A stretch of DNA of 64,000 nucleotides from Micrococcus sp. 2A (GTDB taxonomy: Bacteria; Actinomycetota; Actinomycetes; Actinomycetales; Micrococcaceae): the NCBI RefSeq assembly GCF_039519235.1, contig NZ_CP154351.1:2232001-2296000 (forward strand), in the 5' to 3' direction. Every line of letters begins with the position of its first letter. Position 1 is the stretch's first letter. A program made the translations under genes and the position numbers. Of the stretch, positions 45,931-55,292 are shown piece after piece. The notes beneath the pieces are model-generated. The model was not told the origin of the DNA. It did not search any database and worked only from the letters and a program-made list of their open reading frames with translations.

Positions 45931-46572
45931 TCAGCGGAACGCGCGCGGGTAGGCCTTCCAGAGGCCGGCGGCGAGGAGCGCGGTCACGACGACCTTCACG
46001 AGGTCGCCGGGGACGAAGGCCGGGAGCATGGCGAACGCCGCGGCCGGCTCGGTGCCGGCGATGAGGATGAAGCCCAGCGCGCCGCAGGCGTAGAGCACCC
46101 CCATGGTGCCGATGAGGCTGGCGACGAACGCCGCGACACCCACGCGGCCGGTGCCGATGCCGCGGCGGGCGCGGCCGGTCATGGCCCAGAAGATCAGGCC
46201 GACGACGAACGCCGCGGGGATCCAGCCCCAGATGAATCCGGCCGTCGGGCCGACCATGACGCCGAGGCCGCCGCGGCCACCCGAGAGCAGGGGCAGGCCG
46301 AGCGCCACGAGCGCGTTGAAGAGGATCATGGCTGCCGCGCCGCGCCACGGGCCGAGGATCACGCCGGCCAGCATGACGGCGATGTTCTGGGCGATGATCG
46401 GCGCCGGGATGCCGGCCACCGGGATCGGCGGGACCATGCCGAGGACCGCCATGAGCGCGGCCAGCACGGCGATGCGGGCGAGGCCGCCGCCGGAGGAGCC
46501 GCGGGTGGGGCGGGCGACGGCGGGGCTGGTGCCCCGGGCGGTGTGCGCCGTGGACGAGACAGGGGTGGCCAT
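45931..46572 (-). CDS. bioY: Biotin ECF substrate-binding component
   Basis: 213 residues with six membrane segments. BioY landmarks: PIPVAGIPAPIIAQNIAVMLAG, GPWRGAAAMILFNALVALGLP, SGGRGGLGVMVGPTAGFIWGW and FVPGDLVKVVVTALLA. It binds biotin and partners EcfT/EcfA. The ATG is at 46572, downstream of a BioQ-type operator that overlaps the transcription start. The 35-residue N-terminal stretch is low-complexity. Confidence 0.93.
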   Translation of the reverse strand: MATPVSSTAHTARGTSPAVARPTRGSSGGGLARIAVLAALMAVLGMVPPIPVAGIPAPIIAQNIAVMLAGVILGPWRGAAAMILFNALVALGLPLLSGGRGGLGVMVGPTAGFIWGWIPAAFVVGLIFWAMTGRARRGIGTGRVGVAAFVASLIGTMGVLYACGALGFILIAGTEPAAAFAMLPAFVPGDLVKVVVTALLAAGLWKAYPRAFR

Positions 46573-46633
46573 GGGGCGGCTCCTCCAGGGTGGTGCGGGT
46601 GACGGGGGGCCGTGGGGCGCGTGAGACGCGTCC

Positions 46634-46646
46634 TGAACGGTGTTCA
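46634..46646. promoter_or_regulatory. BioQ-type operator of bioY
   Basis: TGAAC-GGT-GTTCA is an exact instance of the TGAAC-N3-GTTCA palindrome known for the actinobacterial TetR regulator BioQ. A -10 box TACACT lies on the minus strand at 46654-46649, so the operator covers the start site. BioQ itself is not in the window. Confidence 0.8.
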
Positions 46647-46693
46647 AGAGTGTAGCGGGCCGGGCCGGATCCTTGAGCTGCAGGCCAAGAGGT

Positions 46694-46740
46694 TGTCGAG
46701 ATGCAGCGAAGATTTCACAAACGCGCAAGTATGTTTCATA
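46694..46740 (+). repeat. 47-bp repeat copy A
   Basis: Begins TGTCGAGATGCAGCGAAGAT and ends TATGTTTCATA. It differs from copy B at one base (46729) and lies 68 bp before it. Possible terminal repeat of a mobile element. Confidence 0.85.
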
Positions 46741-46761
46741 TCGGATTGAGTTGAGTCCCGC

Positions 46762-46808
46762 TGTCGAGATGCAGCGAAGATTTCACAAACGCGCAAATAT
46801 GTTTCATA
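46762..46808 (+). repeat. 47-bp repeat copy B
   Basis: Second direct copy, 68 bp downstream of copy A, one mismatch. Confidence 0.85.
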
Positions 46809-46897
46809 CGACCACGAGCCACTTAGGTATTGACAGTTGAACCCTGTCCGGGTGCAGCTCGTGGTTCTCCAGTCAGCCCGTGTGCGACGCTGACGCC

Positions 46898-47626
46898 ATG
46901 AACCAGCCCTCCATGGCCACCCTGTCTTCGGGAAAAATCACCCTGCGTGACGCCCGTCGCGGGACCACACGGGATGTGGAACTGGAGCCCTTCGAGATGG
47001 CCGTGCACCCCCTCCGTGACCGGAGCACCGGACGCCCGCTCACGCCTCTGACATGGTTCGAGACCATCAACCTCTGCAACGAGCTATCCAATGCTGAAGA
47101 GCTGCAGCCGGCCTACACGCATGCTGGGGACGGACGCTCCGTCACCTGGAACACGAGCGCTGACGGGTACCGATTGCCCACCGAGGCCGAGTGGGAGTAC
47201 GCCTGCCGCGCCGGAACGACCTCGCCCACCTACGGGCCGCTTGAAGACATCGCCTGGACCAGCCTCGACCACCTTGAGGGCCCCCAGCCCGTCGGCATGA
47301 AGAAAGCCAACCCGCACGGTCTGCACGACATGCTCGGCAACATCTGGGAATGGTGCTGGGACTACGCCGATCCCGCCCGCTACGGCGACTACCGCAGTCT
47401 GCGCGGGGGTGGCTGGGCGGATGAACCCTGGAGCGTGCGCGCCTCAGTGCGCCGGGGCAGCGCCCCGGACGCCGTCCTGGAGGACGTGGGACTCCGCCTG
47501 GCCCGGGGTCTGGTCGGCAGCCCGGGACAAGCTCAGGGCTGGTCCCATGAGGCAGACAGGCAACGAGCCGCCATCTGCGGGCCGCTTCCCGTGGGGTGGA
47601 CACCCTTGCGGGAGATCTTCGCCTGA
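46898..47626 (+). CDS. SUMF1/formylglycine-generating-enzyme-like domain protein
   Basis: 242 residues. RLPTEAEWEYACRAGT is near 105, NPHGLHDMLGNIWEWCWD near 150, SLRGGGWADEPWSVRASVRR near 175, the core of the FGE-sulfatase fold. The first 80 residues are shortened, and I do not see the paired C-terminal catalytic Cys of true FGE. It may modify or bind another protein. No sulfatase gene is near. It is enclosed by copies B and C of the island repeat. Start at ATG 46898 rather than 46880 because the first codons of the longer frame are non-homologous. Confidence 0.75.
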   Translation: MNQPSMATLSSGKITLRDARRGTTRDVELEPFEMAVHPLRDRSTGRPLTPLTWFETINLCNELSNAEELQPAYTHAGDGRSVTWNTSADGYRLPTEAEWEYACRAGTTSPTYGPLEDIAWTSLDHLEGPQPVGMKKANPHGLHDMLGNIWEWCWDYADPARYGDYRSLRGGGWADEPWSVRASVRRGSAPDAVLEDVGLRLARGLVGSPGQAQGWSHEADRQRAAICGPLPVGWTPLREIFA

Positions 47627-47644
47627 GAAGGGAACCGCCCAGCC

Positions 47645-48001
47645 TCATTCGGCGGAACGGAGCCGATCCGTCGGCAACGACAACATCACCGTCGCGGTGA
47701 GATCCGGCGCCTTGGCCACCGCCCTGTCATCGAGCCGCGGCGCCACTGTGACGGCCTCTCGTGAGAACTCCTGGATGCCCACGGGCACCCATGCGTCACC
47801 CTCGGTGCGAAGCAGCCACTGTTCGCCCAACGCCTGCAAACCGACGGTGTCAAGCAGTTCTTCGGCCTCGGTCGACTCCATGGGTTCACCGCATCGCCGA
47901 CGCAGGAGGTCGTAGGGGATGAAGAGGCCTTCGTCGGTCATCTCGATGTACCCGACGTGCTCGCGGTCATCAGCGCGGAGGTGATCTAAAACAGTGGTCA
48001 C
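47645..48001 (-). CDS. Hypothetical protein, 118 aa
   Basis: Acidic, soluble; motifs EMTDEGLFIPYDLLRRRCG and AEELLDTVGLQALGEQWLL have no family I recognise. GTG start with -10 box TAGGCT exactly 6 nt upstream, a strong sign that it is expressed. It converges with the SUMF1-like gene with an 18-nt gap. Confidence 0.65.
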   Translation of the reverse strand: MTTVLDHLRADDREHVGYIEMTDEGLFIPYDLLRRRCGEPMESTEAEELLDTVGLQALGEQWLLRTEGDAWVPVGIQEFSREAVTVAPRLDDRAVAKAPDLTATVMLSLPTDRLRSAE

Positions 48002-48135
48002 GGTGACAGCCTAGAGTTGTCGACTCGATACCCCAGCCTGCTCCCCGCCCCAGCACGGCAGGGGCGTCCGGCCAGGCTCCCTCACACACCGGATCCCGCC
48101 CCCTCTCCGAACGGTTCACGGCGAGTCGCGTGCAG

Positions 48136-48154
48136 TCTTTGCTGCATCTCGACA
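48136..48154 (-). repeat. Island repeat copy C (partial, inverted)
   Basis: Reads TGTCGAGATGCAGCAAAGA on the minus strand, one mismatch to the 47-bp repeat start. Confidence 0.7.
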
Positions 48155-48572
48155 ACCCCGAGGGTGACGACGTCCTCCACGGGATCGGCCCGGCCACTGA
48201 CTGTCCCCGTGCTGCTGCGCCCGCGCGCCTTCACCAGGGTCACCGTCAGAGACCCCTGCCTGGGGTCTCCGGCACCGCGCTTCCCGAGCGTTGACCCCAC
48301 TCACTGACGGGTCTGGGCGCGAGTCGGTTTCGTACCAGTCTTCGCTGCCTTCGTCGATGCGGCAAGGCAGTCCACGGTTCTGATGAGCCGAGGGGTCACT
48401 ACTCTCCGACGCGCAGCGCCAGAACCCAGCGGATCGCCCCGCAGCATCGGTGCACCACAAGGCACACCTCGGACGCTCCAACCATTGTTTGCAGCACTTG
48501 CGCAATGCAGCTCACACGATCGCCTCCCTCCTTGCGGAATACCTGACATGGGTATACGTTTGACTAGTACAC

Positions 48573-48589
48573 GTACCCGGTAGGGGTAC
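48573..48589. promoter_or_regulatory. CsoR-type operator 1 (copZ-copA operon)
   Basis: GTACCCGGTAGGGGTAC, a GTACCC/GGGGTAC palindrome typical of CsoR sites. A -35 box TTGACT is at 48560-48565 just upstream. Confidence 0.7.
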
Positions 48590-48626
48590 TCCCGACGTAC
48601 AACCCGACATACAAGGAGGACACCTG

Positions 48627-48836
48627 ATGGCTTCGAACGATTACCAGGTGACGGGCATGACCTGCGGCCACTGCGAGATGTCGATCCGCGAGGAGGTCAG
48701 CGAGATCCCCGGCGTCCAGGACATCCAAGTCAGCGCGCAGACCGGCAAGCTCAACGTCACCGCCGAGGGCGAGATCGACGACGCCAAGGTCCTCGCGGCG
48801 GTCGAGGAGGCCGGCTACTCGGCGGTGCGCGTCTGA
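48627..48836 (+). CDS. copZ: Copper chaperone, heavy-metal-associated domain
   Basis: 69 residues, one HMA fold. Copper site GMTCGHCEMS (Cys-x-x-Cys). It carries Cu(I) to CopA and CsoR in the cytoplasm. AAGGAGG precedes the ATG. First gene of the CsoR-controlled operon; its stop overlaps the next start. Confidence 0.93.
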   Translation: MASNDYQVTGMTCGHCEMSIREEVSEIPGVQDIQVSAQTGKLNVTAEGEIDDAKVLAAVEEAGYSAVRV

Positions 48837-49777
48837 TGAAGGCCGGAGGACGGCTCGCGCTCTACGGGGCCGGGTTGGTGGTGGCGTTCGGCGGGGCCTT
48901 CGGCCTCGCCGGCGCCGTCATTCCCGATAGCTTCGCAGCAGCATGGGCAGAAGGAAGCGGCGTGAACGCACACGGTGAAGGGCACGGCGACGCTGCGCAG
49001 GAAACCGCGGAGCCCGCTCTGAACGGGGTCTCCGCAAGCGCGGACGGCTTCGTGCTCTCTCCGGTCCAGGCCCCCACGGCCGCAGGCGAGGATGGAGACC
49101 TGAGCTTCCAGATCCTCGACGAGTCCGGCGAACCGGTGACCGAATACACCACCGCGCACGAGAAGGACCTGCACCTGATCGCCGTGCGCACCGACGGCGC
49201 CGGCTTCCAGCACGTGCACCCCGAACTCGACACGAGCACAGGCACCTGGTCGGTGCCGTGGACCTGGGACGAGGCGGGCACCTACCGCGTGTACGCCGAC
49301 TTCACACCCGCGGGCGAGGAAGCCGAAGGCATCACTCTCACCCGCGCAATCGAGGTCGCGGGCGACTTCACCCCTGTCGAGACCGAGGCGCAGCCCACCG
49401 ACGAGGTCGACGGATACACCGTCTCCCTCAACGGCGACCTCACTGCGGGCACCTCAAGCGAGCTCACCATCTCGGTCGAGCGTGACGGTCAGCCGGTGAC
49501 CACGCTGGAGCCTTACCTGGGCGCGTTCGGCCACTTAGTGGCGCTGCGCGAGGGTGACCTCGCCTACCTGCACGTCCACGCCGAGGGCGACCAGCCCCAG
49601 GCCGGGGACACGGCCGGACCCGACATCGGATTCGCAGCGGAGGCCCCGACCGCCGACCGTTACCTGCTCTACCTGGACTTCCAGGTCGACGGGCAGGTGC
49701 ACACCGCCGAGTTCGTGATCGACGCTGAGCATGGTGACGGCACGAAGACAGACGATTCGCATTCCGACGGCCACTGA
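48836..49777 (+). CDS. Membrane-anchored His-rich protein of the copper operon
   Basis: 313 residues. One N-terminal membrane anchor (LALYGAGLVVAFGGAFGLAGAV). The extracytoplasmic part is rich in beta sandwich-like segments: FQHVHPELDTSTGTW and LAYLHVHAEGDQPQ contain HxH pairs that could bind copper. A His/Asp tail closes it (DDSHSDGH). Resembles proteins annotated heavy-metal-binding in actinobacterial copper loci. One-base overlap with copZ. A periplasmic-space copper binder is inferred. Confidence 0.75.
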   Translation: MKAGGRLALYGAGLVVAFGGAFGLAGAVIPDSFAAAWAEGSGVNAHGEGHGDAAQETAEPALNGVSASADGFVLSPVQAPTAAGEDGDLSFQILDESGEPVTEYTTAHEKDLHLIAVRTDGAGFQHVHPELDTSTGTWSVPWTWDEAGTYRVYADFTPAGEEAEGITLTRAIEVAGDFTPVETEAQPTDEVDGYTVSLNGDLTAGTSSELTISVERDGQPVTTLEPYLGAFGHLVALREGDLAYLHVHAEGDQPQAGDTAGPDIGFAAEAPTADRYLLYLDFQVDGQVHTAEFVIDAEHGDGTKTDDSHSDGH

Positions 49778-49823
49778 CCCGCAGGGCCCGGCGTCGCACG
49801 AGAGCTGAGAAAGAAGGAAGAGG

Positions 49824-52094
49824 ATGAGCACATCAGCGCCCCCAACGGGTGGGCCGGACATCGAGTTGGAGATCGGCGGGATGACCTGCGCCTCCTGCGC
49901 GAACCGGATCGAGAAGAAGCTGAACAAGCTCGATGGCGTCGCGGCCACCGTCAACTACGCCACTGAGAAGGCTAAGGTCACCGTGCCTGCCGGCTACGAT
50001 CCGTCACTGCTGGTCGCCGAGGTCGAGAAGACCGGGTACACGGCCGCACTGCCCAAGCCCAAGGACACTACGGCGAACACGTCGGAGACCGAGGCCGGGG
50101 AGGAGGAAGACAGTGAGCTCACCTCGCTGCGGCATCGGCTGATCGGCGCGATCGTGCTCACTGTTCCCGTAATCGCGATGGCGATGATCCCCGCGCTGCA
50201 GTTCACGTATTGGCAGTGGGCCTCACTCGCCCTGGCCGCACCGGTGATCATCTGGGGAGCTTGGCCGTTCCACAAGGCGGCGTGGACAAACCTCAAGCAC
50301 GGTGCGGCGACGATGGACACGCTCATCTCGATGGGCACCTCCGTCGCACTGCTCTGGTCGCTCTACGCGCTCTTCCTCGGCACTGCCGGCACTCCCGGCA
50401 TGACGCACCCCTTCGAGTTCACGATCGCTCCGTCGGATGGCGCGGCGAACATCTACCTCGAAGTCGGCGCGGGCGTGACGATGTTCATCCTCGCCGGCCG
50501 CTACTTCGAGAAGCGATCCAAGCGCCAGGCCGGGGCCGCGCTGCGCGCCCTCCTGGAGCTGGGCGCGAAGGAAGTCGCCGTACTCCGCGACGGCGTAGAG
50601 GTGAAGATCCCCACCTCTGAGCTGGCGGTCGGCGACGAGTTCATCGTCCGTCCAGGCGAGAAGATCGCCACCGACGGTCTCGTGACCTCCGGCTCCTCCG
50701 CGGTGGACGCCTCGATGCTCACCGGCGAGTCCGTGCCGGTCGAGGTCCGCGAGGGCGACTCGGTCACCGGTGCCACCGTCAACGCCGGCGGCCGCCTGGT
50801 CGTGCGGGCGACTCGTGTGGGTTCGGACACACAGCTCGCACAGATGGCGAAGCTCGTCGAGGACGCGCAGACCGGCAAGGCCGAGGTGCAGCGTCTGGCC
50901 GATCGCATCTCCGGCATCTTCGTGCCGATCGTCATCGTCGTCGCGTTCATCACCCTCGGCGCCTGGCTGGGAGGCGGGTTCCCCGTCGCCGCCGCGTTCA
51001 CCGCAGCGGTCGCCGTGCTCGTCATCGCCTGCCCCTGCGCGCTGGGTCTGGCAACCCCGACCGCGCTGCTCGTCGGCACCGGGCGCGGTGCGCAGATGGG
51101 CGTCCTCATCAAGGGCCCGGAGGTGCTGGAGTCCACTCGCAAGGTCGACACCGTCGTGCTCGATAAGACCGGCACCGTCACCAGCGGCAAGATGACTCTG
51201 ACCGACGTGATCACTGAGCCCGGTGTGGATCGTGCGGAGCTGCTGCGTTTCGCCGGTGCACTGGAAGACTCTTCCGAGCATCCGATTGCGCAGGCGATCG
51301 CCAAGGGCGCGACCCAGGAAGTCGGCCAGCTGCCTACTCCAGAGGACTTCGCCAATGTCGAGGGCAAGGGCGTGCAGGGCATCGTCGAGGGGACCCCGGT
51401 CGTCGTCGGCCGCGAGTCTCTGCTGGCGGACTGGTCGCAGAAGCTCTCTCCGGAGGTCGCACAGGCGAAGGCCCAGGCCGAGGGCGAGGGCAAGACGGTC
51501 GTCGCGATCGGCTGGGACGGTGCTGCGCGCGGCATCCTCGTCGTCGCCGACACCGTCAAGCCCACGAGCGCCGAGGCGATCCGCGGGCTCAAGGAGATCG
51601 GCCTGACCCCGGTGCTGCTCACCGGTGACAACGAGGCCGTGGCCCGCCAGATCGCGTCCGAGGTCGGCATCGACGAGGTCATCGCCGAAGTGCTACCCAA
51701 GGACAAGGTCGACGTCGTCACCCGCCTCCAGGAAGAGGGCAAGATCGTCGCGATGGTCGGCGACGGCGTCAACGACGCCCCCGCGCTCGCGCAGGCCGAC
51801 CTGGGCCTCGCGATGGGCACCGGCACGGACGTCGCGATCGAGGCCTCCGACATCACGCTCGTGCGCGGTGACCTGCGGGCCGCCGTCGACGCGATCCGCC
51901 TGTCCAGGAAGACCCTGTCGACGATCAAGACCAACCTGTTCTGGGCATTCGCTTACAACACCGCCGCGATCCCGGTCGCTGCGCTCGGCATGCTCAACCC
52001 CATGCTCGCAGGTGCGGCGATGGCGTTCTCCAGCGTCTTCGTCGTCGGCAACAGCCTCCGCCTGCGCGGGTTCACGAGCGTCGCCTCGAAGTGA
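49824..52094 (+). CDS. copA: Cu(I)-exporting P1B-type ATPase
   Basis: 756 residues. N-terminal HMA with [16 protein letters not shown]. Eight membrane helices with the transport motif [14 protein letters not shown] (CPC, P1B-1). Actuator MLTGESVPV, phosphorylation [10 protein letters not shown], nucleotide site [10 protein letters not shown], hinge [17 protein letters not shown]. It pumps Cu(I) out using ATP. 46 nt after the His-rich gene. The chaperone copZ upstream supplies it. Confidence 0.96.
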   Translation: MSTSAPPTGGPDIELEIGGMTCASCANRIEKKLNKLDGVAATVNYATEKAKVTVPAGYDPSLLVAEVEKTGYTAALPKPKDTTANTSETEAGEEEDSELTSLRHRLIGAIVLTVPVIAMAMIPALQFTYWQWASLALAAPVIIWGAWPFHKAAWTNLKHGAATMDTLISMGTSVALLWSLYALFLGTAGTPGMTHPFEFTIAPSDGAANIYLEVGAGVTMFILAGRYFEKRSKRQAGAALRALLELGAKEVAVLRDGVEVKIPTSELAVGDEFIVRPGEKIATDGLVTSGSSAVDASMLTGESVPVEVREGDSVTGATVNAGGRLVVRATRVGSDTQLAQMAKLVEDAQTGKAEVQRLADRISGIFVPIVIVVAFITLGAWLGGGFPVAAAFTAAVAVLVIACPCALGLATPTALLVGTGRGAQMGVLIKGPEVLESTRKVDTVVLDKTGTVTSGKMTLTDVITEPGVDRAELLRFAGALEDSSEHPIAQAIAKGATQEVGQLPTPEDFANVEGKGVQGIVEGTPVVVGRESLLADWSQKLSPEVAQAKAQAEGEGKTVVAIGWDGAARGILVVADTVKPTSAEAIRGLKEIGLTPVLLTGDNEAVARQIASEVGIDEVIAEVLPKDKVDVVTRLQEEGKIVAMVGDGVNDAPALAQADLGLAMGTGTDVAIEASDITLVRGDLRAAVDAIRLSRKTLSTIKTNLFWAFAYNTAAIPVAALGMLNPMLAGAAMAFSSVFVVGNSLRLRGFTSVASK

Positions 52095-52147
52095 CGTACG
52101 AGAACCCACCCATCCACACGAATCCAATAACGAAGGAACACCAGAGA

Positions 52148-52399
52148 ATGAGCAGCTGCTGCAGCACGAACGAGACCAACCCGGCCGTGGAGAACGGTGG
52201 ACGCGAGAACCTTCTTGGCGGGGGCGCCGATGACATGACTACCTGCCCGGTCATGGTCGGCACCCCGGTCAGCAAGAAGACCGCCGAGGCCGCCGGCCTC
52301 TACCGCGACTTCGAGGATGAGCGCTACTACTTCTGCTGCGCTGGCTGTGGGCCCGCGTTCGATTCGGACCCAGCCAAGTACGCCGCCAACATGGCGTAA
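52148..52399 (+). CDS. YHS-domain protein
   Basis: 83 residues. N-terminal CC pair (SSCCSTNE), then YHS core: TCPVMVGTPVSKK, then RYYFCCAGCGPAFDSDPAKY. YHS domains beside CopA bind Cu or Ag and assist export. AAGGA lies upstream of ATG 52148; the earlier in-frame ATG has no homology before it. It lies 53 nt after copA. Confidence 0.85.
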   Translation: MSSCCSTNETNPAVENGGRENLLGGGADDMTTCPVMVGTPVSKKTAEAAGLYRDFEDERYYFCCAGCGPAFDSDPAKYAANMA

Positions 52400-52410
52400 T
52401 CCACCAGCGT

Positions 52411-52443
52411 GCGGGGTGCCGCGGCACCGCTGCGGCACCCCGC
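52411..52443. terminator. Hairpin between YHS gene and csoR
   Basis: Perfect 12-bp stem GCGGGGTGCCGC with a 9-nt loop within the operon. Likely attenuates read-through to csoR and the downstream genes. Confidence 0.65.
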
Positions 52444-52465
52444 CACCTGATCGGAGCGAGCCGAC

Positions 52466-52819
52466 ATGACCACTACGACTCCCACCACCGAAACCCATCT
52501 CGACACCTGCCCCGCAGGAGGCGACGGCGACGCGTCCGTCCACGGATACATCAGCGATAAGACGAAGTACCGCAATCGCCTGCGCCGCCTGGAAGGCCAA
52601 ATCCGCGGCATCGATCGGATGGTCGACGAGGACCGCTACTGCATCGACATCCTCACCCAGATCTCCGCAGTCACCAGGGCACTCGAAAACGTCGCCCTCG
52701 GCCTGCTCGACGATCACCTCAAGCATTGCGTCCTCGACGCCGCACTCGCCGGCGGACCAGTCAGCGAGCAGAGGCTCGGCGAGGCGTCCGAGGCCATCGC
52801 CCGCCTCGTGCGCTCCTGA
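52466..52819 (+). CDS. csoR: CsoR copper-sensing repressor, first copy
   Basis: 117 residues, all-helical DUF156 family. Ligands Cys (RYCIDILTQ), His and Cys (DDHLKHC) correspond to the Cu(I) set Cys36/His61/Cys65 of CsoR. Basic helix KYRNRLRRLEGQIRGID contacts DNA. Apo-CsoR represses GTACCC/GGGGTAC sites and releases when Cu(I) binds. The N-terminal 25 residues form a polar extension absent in many homologues. Confidence 0.94.
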   Translation: MTTTTPTTETHLDTCPAGGDGDASVHGYISDKTKYRNRLRRLEGQIRGIDRMVDEDRYCIDILTQISAVTRALENVALGLLDDHLKHCVLDAALAGGPVSEQRLGEASEAIARLVRS

Positions 52820-52865
52820 CGCCGGCGCATCAGTTCGATCACGACCAGCATCCAGGAGTTCTTCT

Positions 52866-54011
52866 ATGACCCCACAGCACGTCCTCATCCTCGGATCGGG
52901 AGCAGCCGGGGCCGCAGCCGCCCGCACTCTCGCCTCACGCGACGATGTCCGGGTGACGCTGGTGACCCGCACCGGGGAGACGCCCTATACGCGGATGCTC
53001 ATCAAGGGAATCGCGTTCGGTCAGACACCGCCGGAGATGATCAAGCTCCCGCTGCCTCAGATCGAGGTCATCGCCGACACCGTGCTCAAAGTCGATACCT
53101 CGGCGAAGCAGGCCCAGCTGACCTCCGGCGCACAAGTCTCCTACGACGCGCTCATCGTCGCGACCGGGAGCATGCCCCGCTCCCTACCCGCTGACGTGTT
53201 CGGCGGCGACGACGCCGGACAAGGGCGGGTCACCGCTCTTCACTCCGTGGGGGATGCCCTGGGCATCCGAAAGCTGCTGACCGGACTGGGGCGACCCGCG
53301 CGGGTAGCGATCTACGGCGGTGGAATCATCGCAGCCGAGACGGCCTCGTCTCTGCAAGCCGACGGACACATGGTCACGCTGGTCTCCCGCAGTTCAGTTC
53401 CCGGCGTCGGAGCGTTTGGGGCGCCCGTGGCTGAGCGCCTCGCCGCCGACCATGCCGCCAAGGTGCAGGCCCGATTCGGTCGCACTCTCCAGCATGTCGA
53501 CGAAACAGAATCCGGTGTCACCATCACCCTCAACGACGGAAATCCCGTCGTGGCTGACTTCCTTCTCCTCGCGCTCGGCACGACGCCCGCAGCCCCGTCA
53601 CCGTGGACGAACGGTATCGACGTCGACGATCACCTCCGCGCCGCGGCAGACCACGTCTACGCAGCCGGAGGCGTGGCCACGCACCACGACGAAGCACTGG
53701 ACGCCTGGCGCATCGACCATTGGGAAGACGCCGCCGCACAGGGTGCGCATGCCGCGCAGGCCGCATTGCACGACCTCGGCATTAGCGACGATCCGGGCGC
53801 CTACCTGCCACGCAGCCCTTACATGGCAATGGTCTACGGTCAGATGATCTCCGGAGTCGGGTACACAGCCGGCGCAGACGCCCACCTGGAAGCCGGTGAG
53901 GAGTTCATCGTCCGCCACGAGATCGACGGCATCGTCGTCGGCGTCACTGGCATCGACGCAGTCGGCACCGTCTACCAGTGGGGGCAGCAGCTCCACGGCG
54001 TGCGGGCATAG
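52866..54011 (+). CDS. FAD/NAD(P)-dependent oxidoreductase
   Basis: 381 residues. Two Rossmann motifs: ILGSGAAGAAAARTLA at the N-terminus (FAD) and VAIYGGGIIAAETASSL near 140 (NAD(P)H). ATGSMPRSL and the C-terminal VYAAGGVATH (ATG-D-like) are as in ferredoxin or rubredoxin reductases. It lies in the copper operon before an MFS transporter and a ferredoxin. It may reduce the encoded ferredoxin; specific substrate unknown. Confidence 0.85.
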   Translation: MTPQHVLILGSGAAGAAAARTLASRDDVRVTLVTRTGETPYTRMLIKGIAFGQTPPEMIKLPLPQIEVIADTVLKVDTSAKQAQLTSGAQVSYDALIVATGSMPRSLPADVFGGDDAGQGRVTALHSVGDALGIRKLLTGLGRPARVAIYGGGIIAAETASSLQADGHMVTLVSRSSVPGVGAFGAPVAERLAADHAAKVQARFGRTLQHVDETESGVTITLNDGNPVVADFLLLALGTTPAAPSPWTNGIDVDDHLRAAADHVYAAGGVATHHDEALDAWRIDHWEDAAAQGAHAAQAALHDLGISDDPGAYLPRSPYMAMVYGQMISGVGYTAGADAHLEAGEEFIVRHEIDGIVVGVTGIDAVGTVYQWGQQLHGVRA

Positions 54012-54014
54012 GCA

Positions 54015-55292
54015 ATGGCGGGAGACTGTATTAGGCAGATCCCACGGTGGGGCTTCGTGCTCTCGCTGGCAGCGACCATTCTCATGATGGCCGCTGCCAG
54101 CGCGCCGTCCTTGTTCTACCCCCAGATCGCCGAACGGCTCGGACTCATCCCCGTCGCCACCACACTCGTGTTCGCGGTCTACACCTTCACCCTCCTGGCC
54201 GCGCTGCTCTACCTCGGACCACTCTCCGACCACGTCGGCCGACGTCCGGTCGTGGCCGCCGGTTCTTTGGCGCTGGCGCTGAGCGTGGCCATGTTCTGGT
54301 TCGCCGGTAGCCTCGCGGCGCTCCTGGTCGCCCGAGCCTTGCAAGGGCTCGCAGCGGGTCTGCTGATCCCGGCGCTGTCGGCGATGATGATCGACTTCGA
54401 GTCCCCGTCACATCGGAACATCGCAGCCCTGTGGAACACGATCGGCCCAATGATTGGCCTTGGGGCCGGGGCTCTCGGTGCTGCACTTCTCCTCGATCTC
54501 ACCTCCGAACCGACAACTGCCGTCTTCGGGTCGCTCGTGCTTGCCTTCCTCATCGTGGCAACGGTCGTGTGGAGCACACCGGAACTGGCCCCGAAGACCC
54601 AGATACGACGTGGCGACCTCCGTCCGCGGTTCACCGTGCCACCGCACCTACGCCGCATGTTCACCGCCGGAGTGCCCGTGATCATCGCCGGGTGGGCGAC
54701 CAACGGACTCTTCCTTGCTCTCGGAGCCGACCTCGTCGGCAGTGAGCTTGGGGGCTCCACGCACACCCAAGCTGGGATCGTCCTCTTCGCACTGGCGATC
54801 TCCGGAGTCACCGCCTCCTCCGTCCTACAGCGGCGTTCCGCCCGCACCATCAGCCTGTATGCGACCAGTGCCCTGGCGTTCGGCACCGCAGTGAGCATCG
54901 GCGCCCTCGCACTCGGTTCCTACCCAGCCTATGTCGCCTCGGTCGCGATCGTCGGTTCCGGGTTCGGCACAGCGTTCCTCGGGGTACTGCGCACACTCAT
55001 GCCCCACACGGCATCGTCGGAACGCGCCGCCGTGATGGCTGTGATCTACACAGTTGCCTACCTGGCATTCGGCGTGCCCACCATCGTCGCCGGATTGCTC
55101 GTGCCGGTGCTCACCCTGTCGGGGACGATGACGATCCTCGGTGCGATCATCATCGCCCTCAGCCTCGTCGCCACCGTCCTGCGCCTGCGCATCCCGCACC
55201 CGGCCGCAGGCCCGGCAGAGACTGACGACTTCCCCGAGCCTCCCACCGGCTCTCACCGCCGATCCGCACCCGACCGAGAGGAGCAGCCATGA
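54015..55292 (+). CDS. MFS transporter
   Basis: 425 residues, 12 predicted membrane helices. Motif [15 protein letters not shown] lies after helix 2, diagnostic of drug or metabolite H+ antiporters. Substrate unknown. ATG is 3 nt after the oxidoreductase stop; its stop overlaps the ferredoxin start by 4 bp. Confidence 0.88.
   Translation: MAGDCIRQIPRWGFVLSLAATILMMAAASAPSLFYPQIAERLGLIPVATTLVFAVYTFTLLAALLYLGPLSDHVGRRPVVAAGSLALALSVAMFWFAGSLAALLVARALQGLAAGLLIPALSAMMIDFESPSHRNIAALWNTIGPMIGLGAGALGAALLLDLTSEPTTAVFGSLVLAFLIVATVVWSTPELAPKTQIRRGDLRPRFTVPPHLRRMFTAGVPVIIAGWATNGLFLALGADLVGSELGGSTHTQAGIVLFALAISGVTASSVLQRRSARTISLYATSALAFGTAVSIGALALGSYPAYVASVAIVGSGFGTAFLGVLRTLMPHTASSERAAVMAVIYTVAYLAFGVPTIVAGLLVPVLTLSGTMTILGAIIIALSLVATVLRLRIPHPAAGPAETDDFPEPPTGSHRRSAPDREEQP

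Larger units (their letters stand above)
46573..46897. other. 325-bp region: bioY promoter, then repeat array at the island boundary
   Basis: From 46573 to 46660 it is the bioY promoter region. From 46690 it holds two copies of a 47-bp repeat and the A/T-richest sequence of the area. It marks the boundary of the metal island. Confidence 0.7.
48002..48626. other. 625-bp region: repeat copy C, possible transposon remnant, copper promoter
   Basis: Contains repeat copy C (48136-48154, minus). A minus-strand reading frame ends at 48301 with a basic C-terminus (ending PTRAQTRQ) and could be a transposase remnant, but this is not supported further. The copper-operon promoter and CsoR operator occupy 48560-48626. 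Confidence 0.5.

Noticed and set aside
46694..46808. Two 47-bp repeats 68 bp apart as a small CRISPR
   Set aside because: Only two copies, a 21-bp gap, no cas genes, and further copies in inverted orientation elsewhere. Mobile-element ends fit better.
48301..48549. Minus-strand 82-codon frame as a transposase gene
   Set aside because: Basic C-terminal sequence only; no catalytic motif, so not called as a gene.
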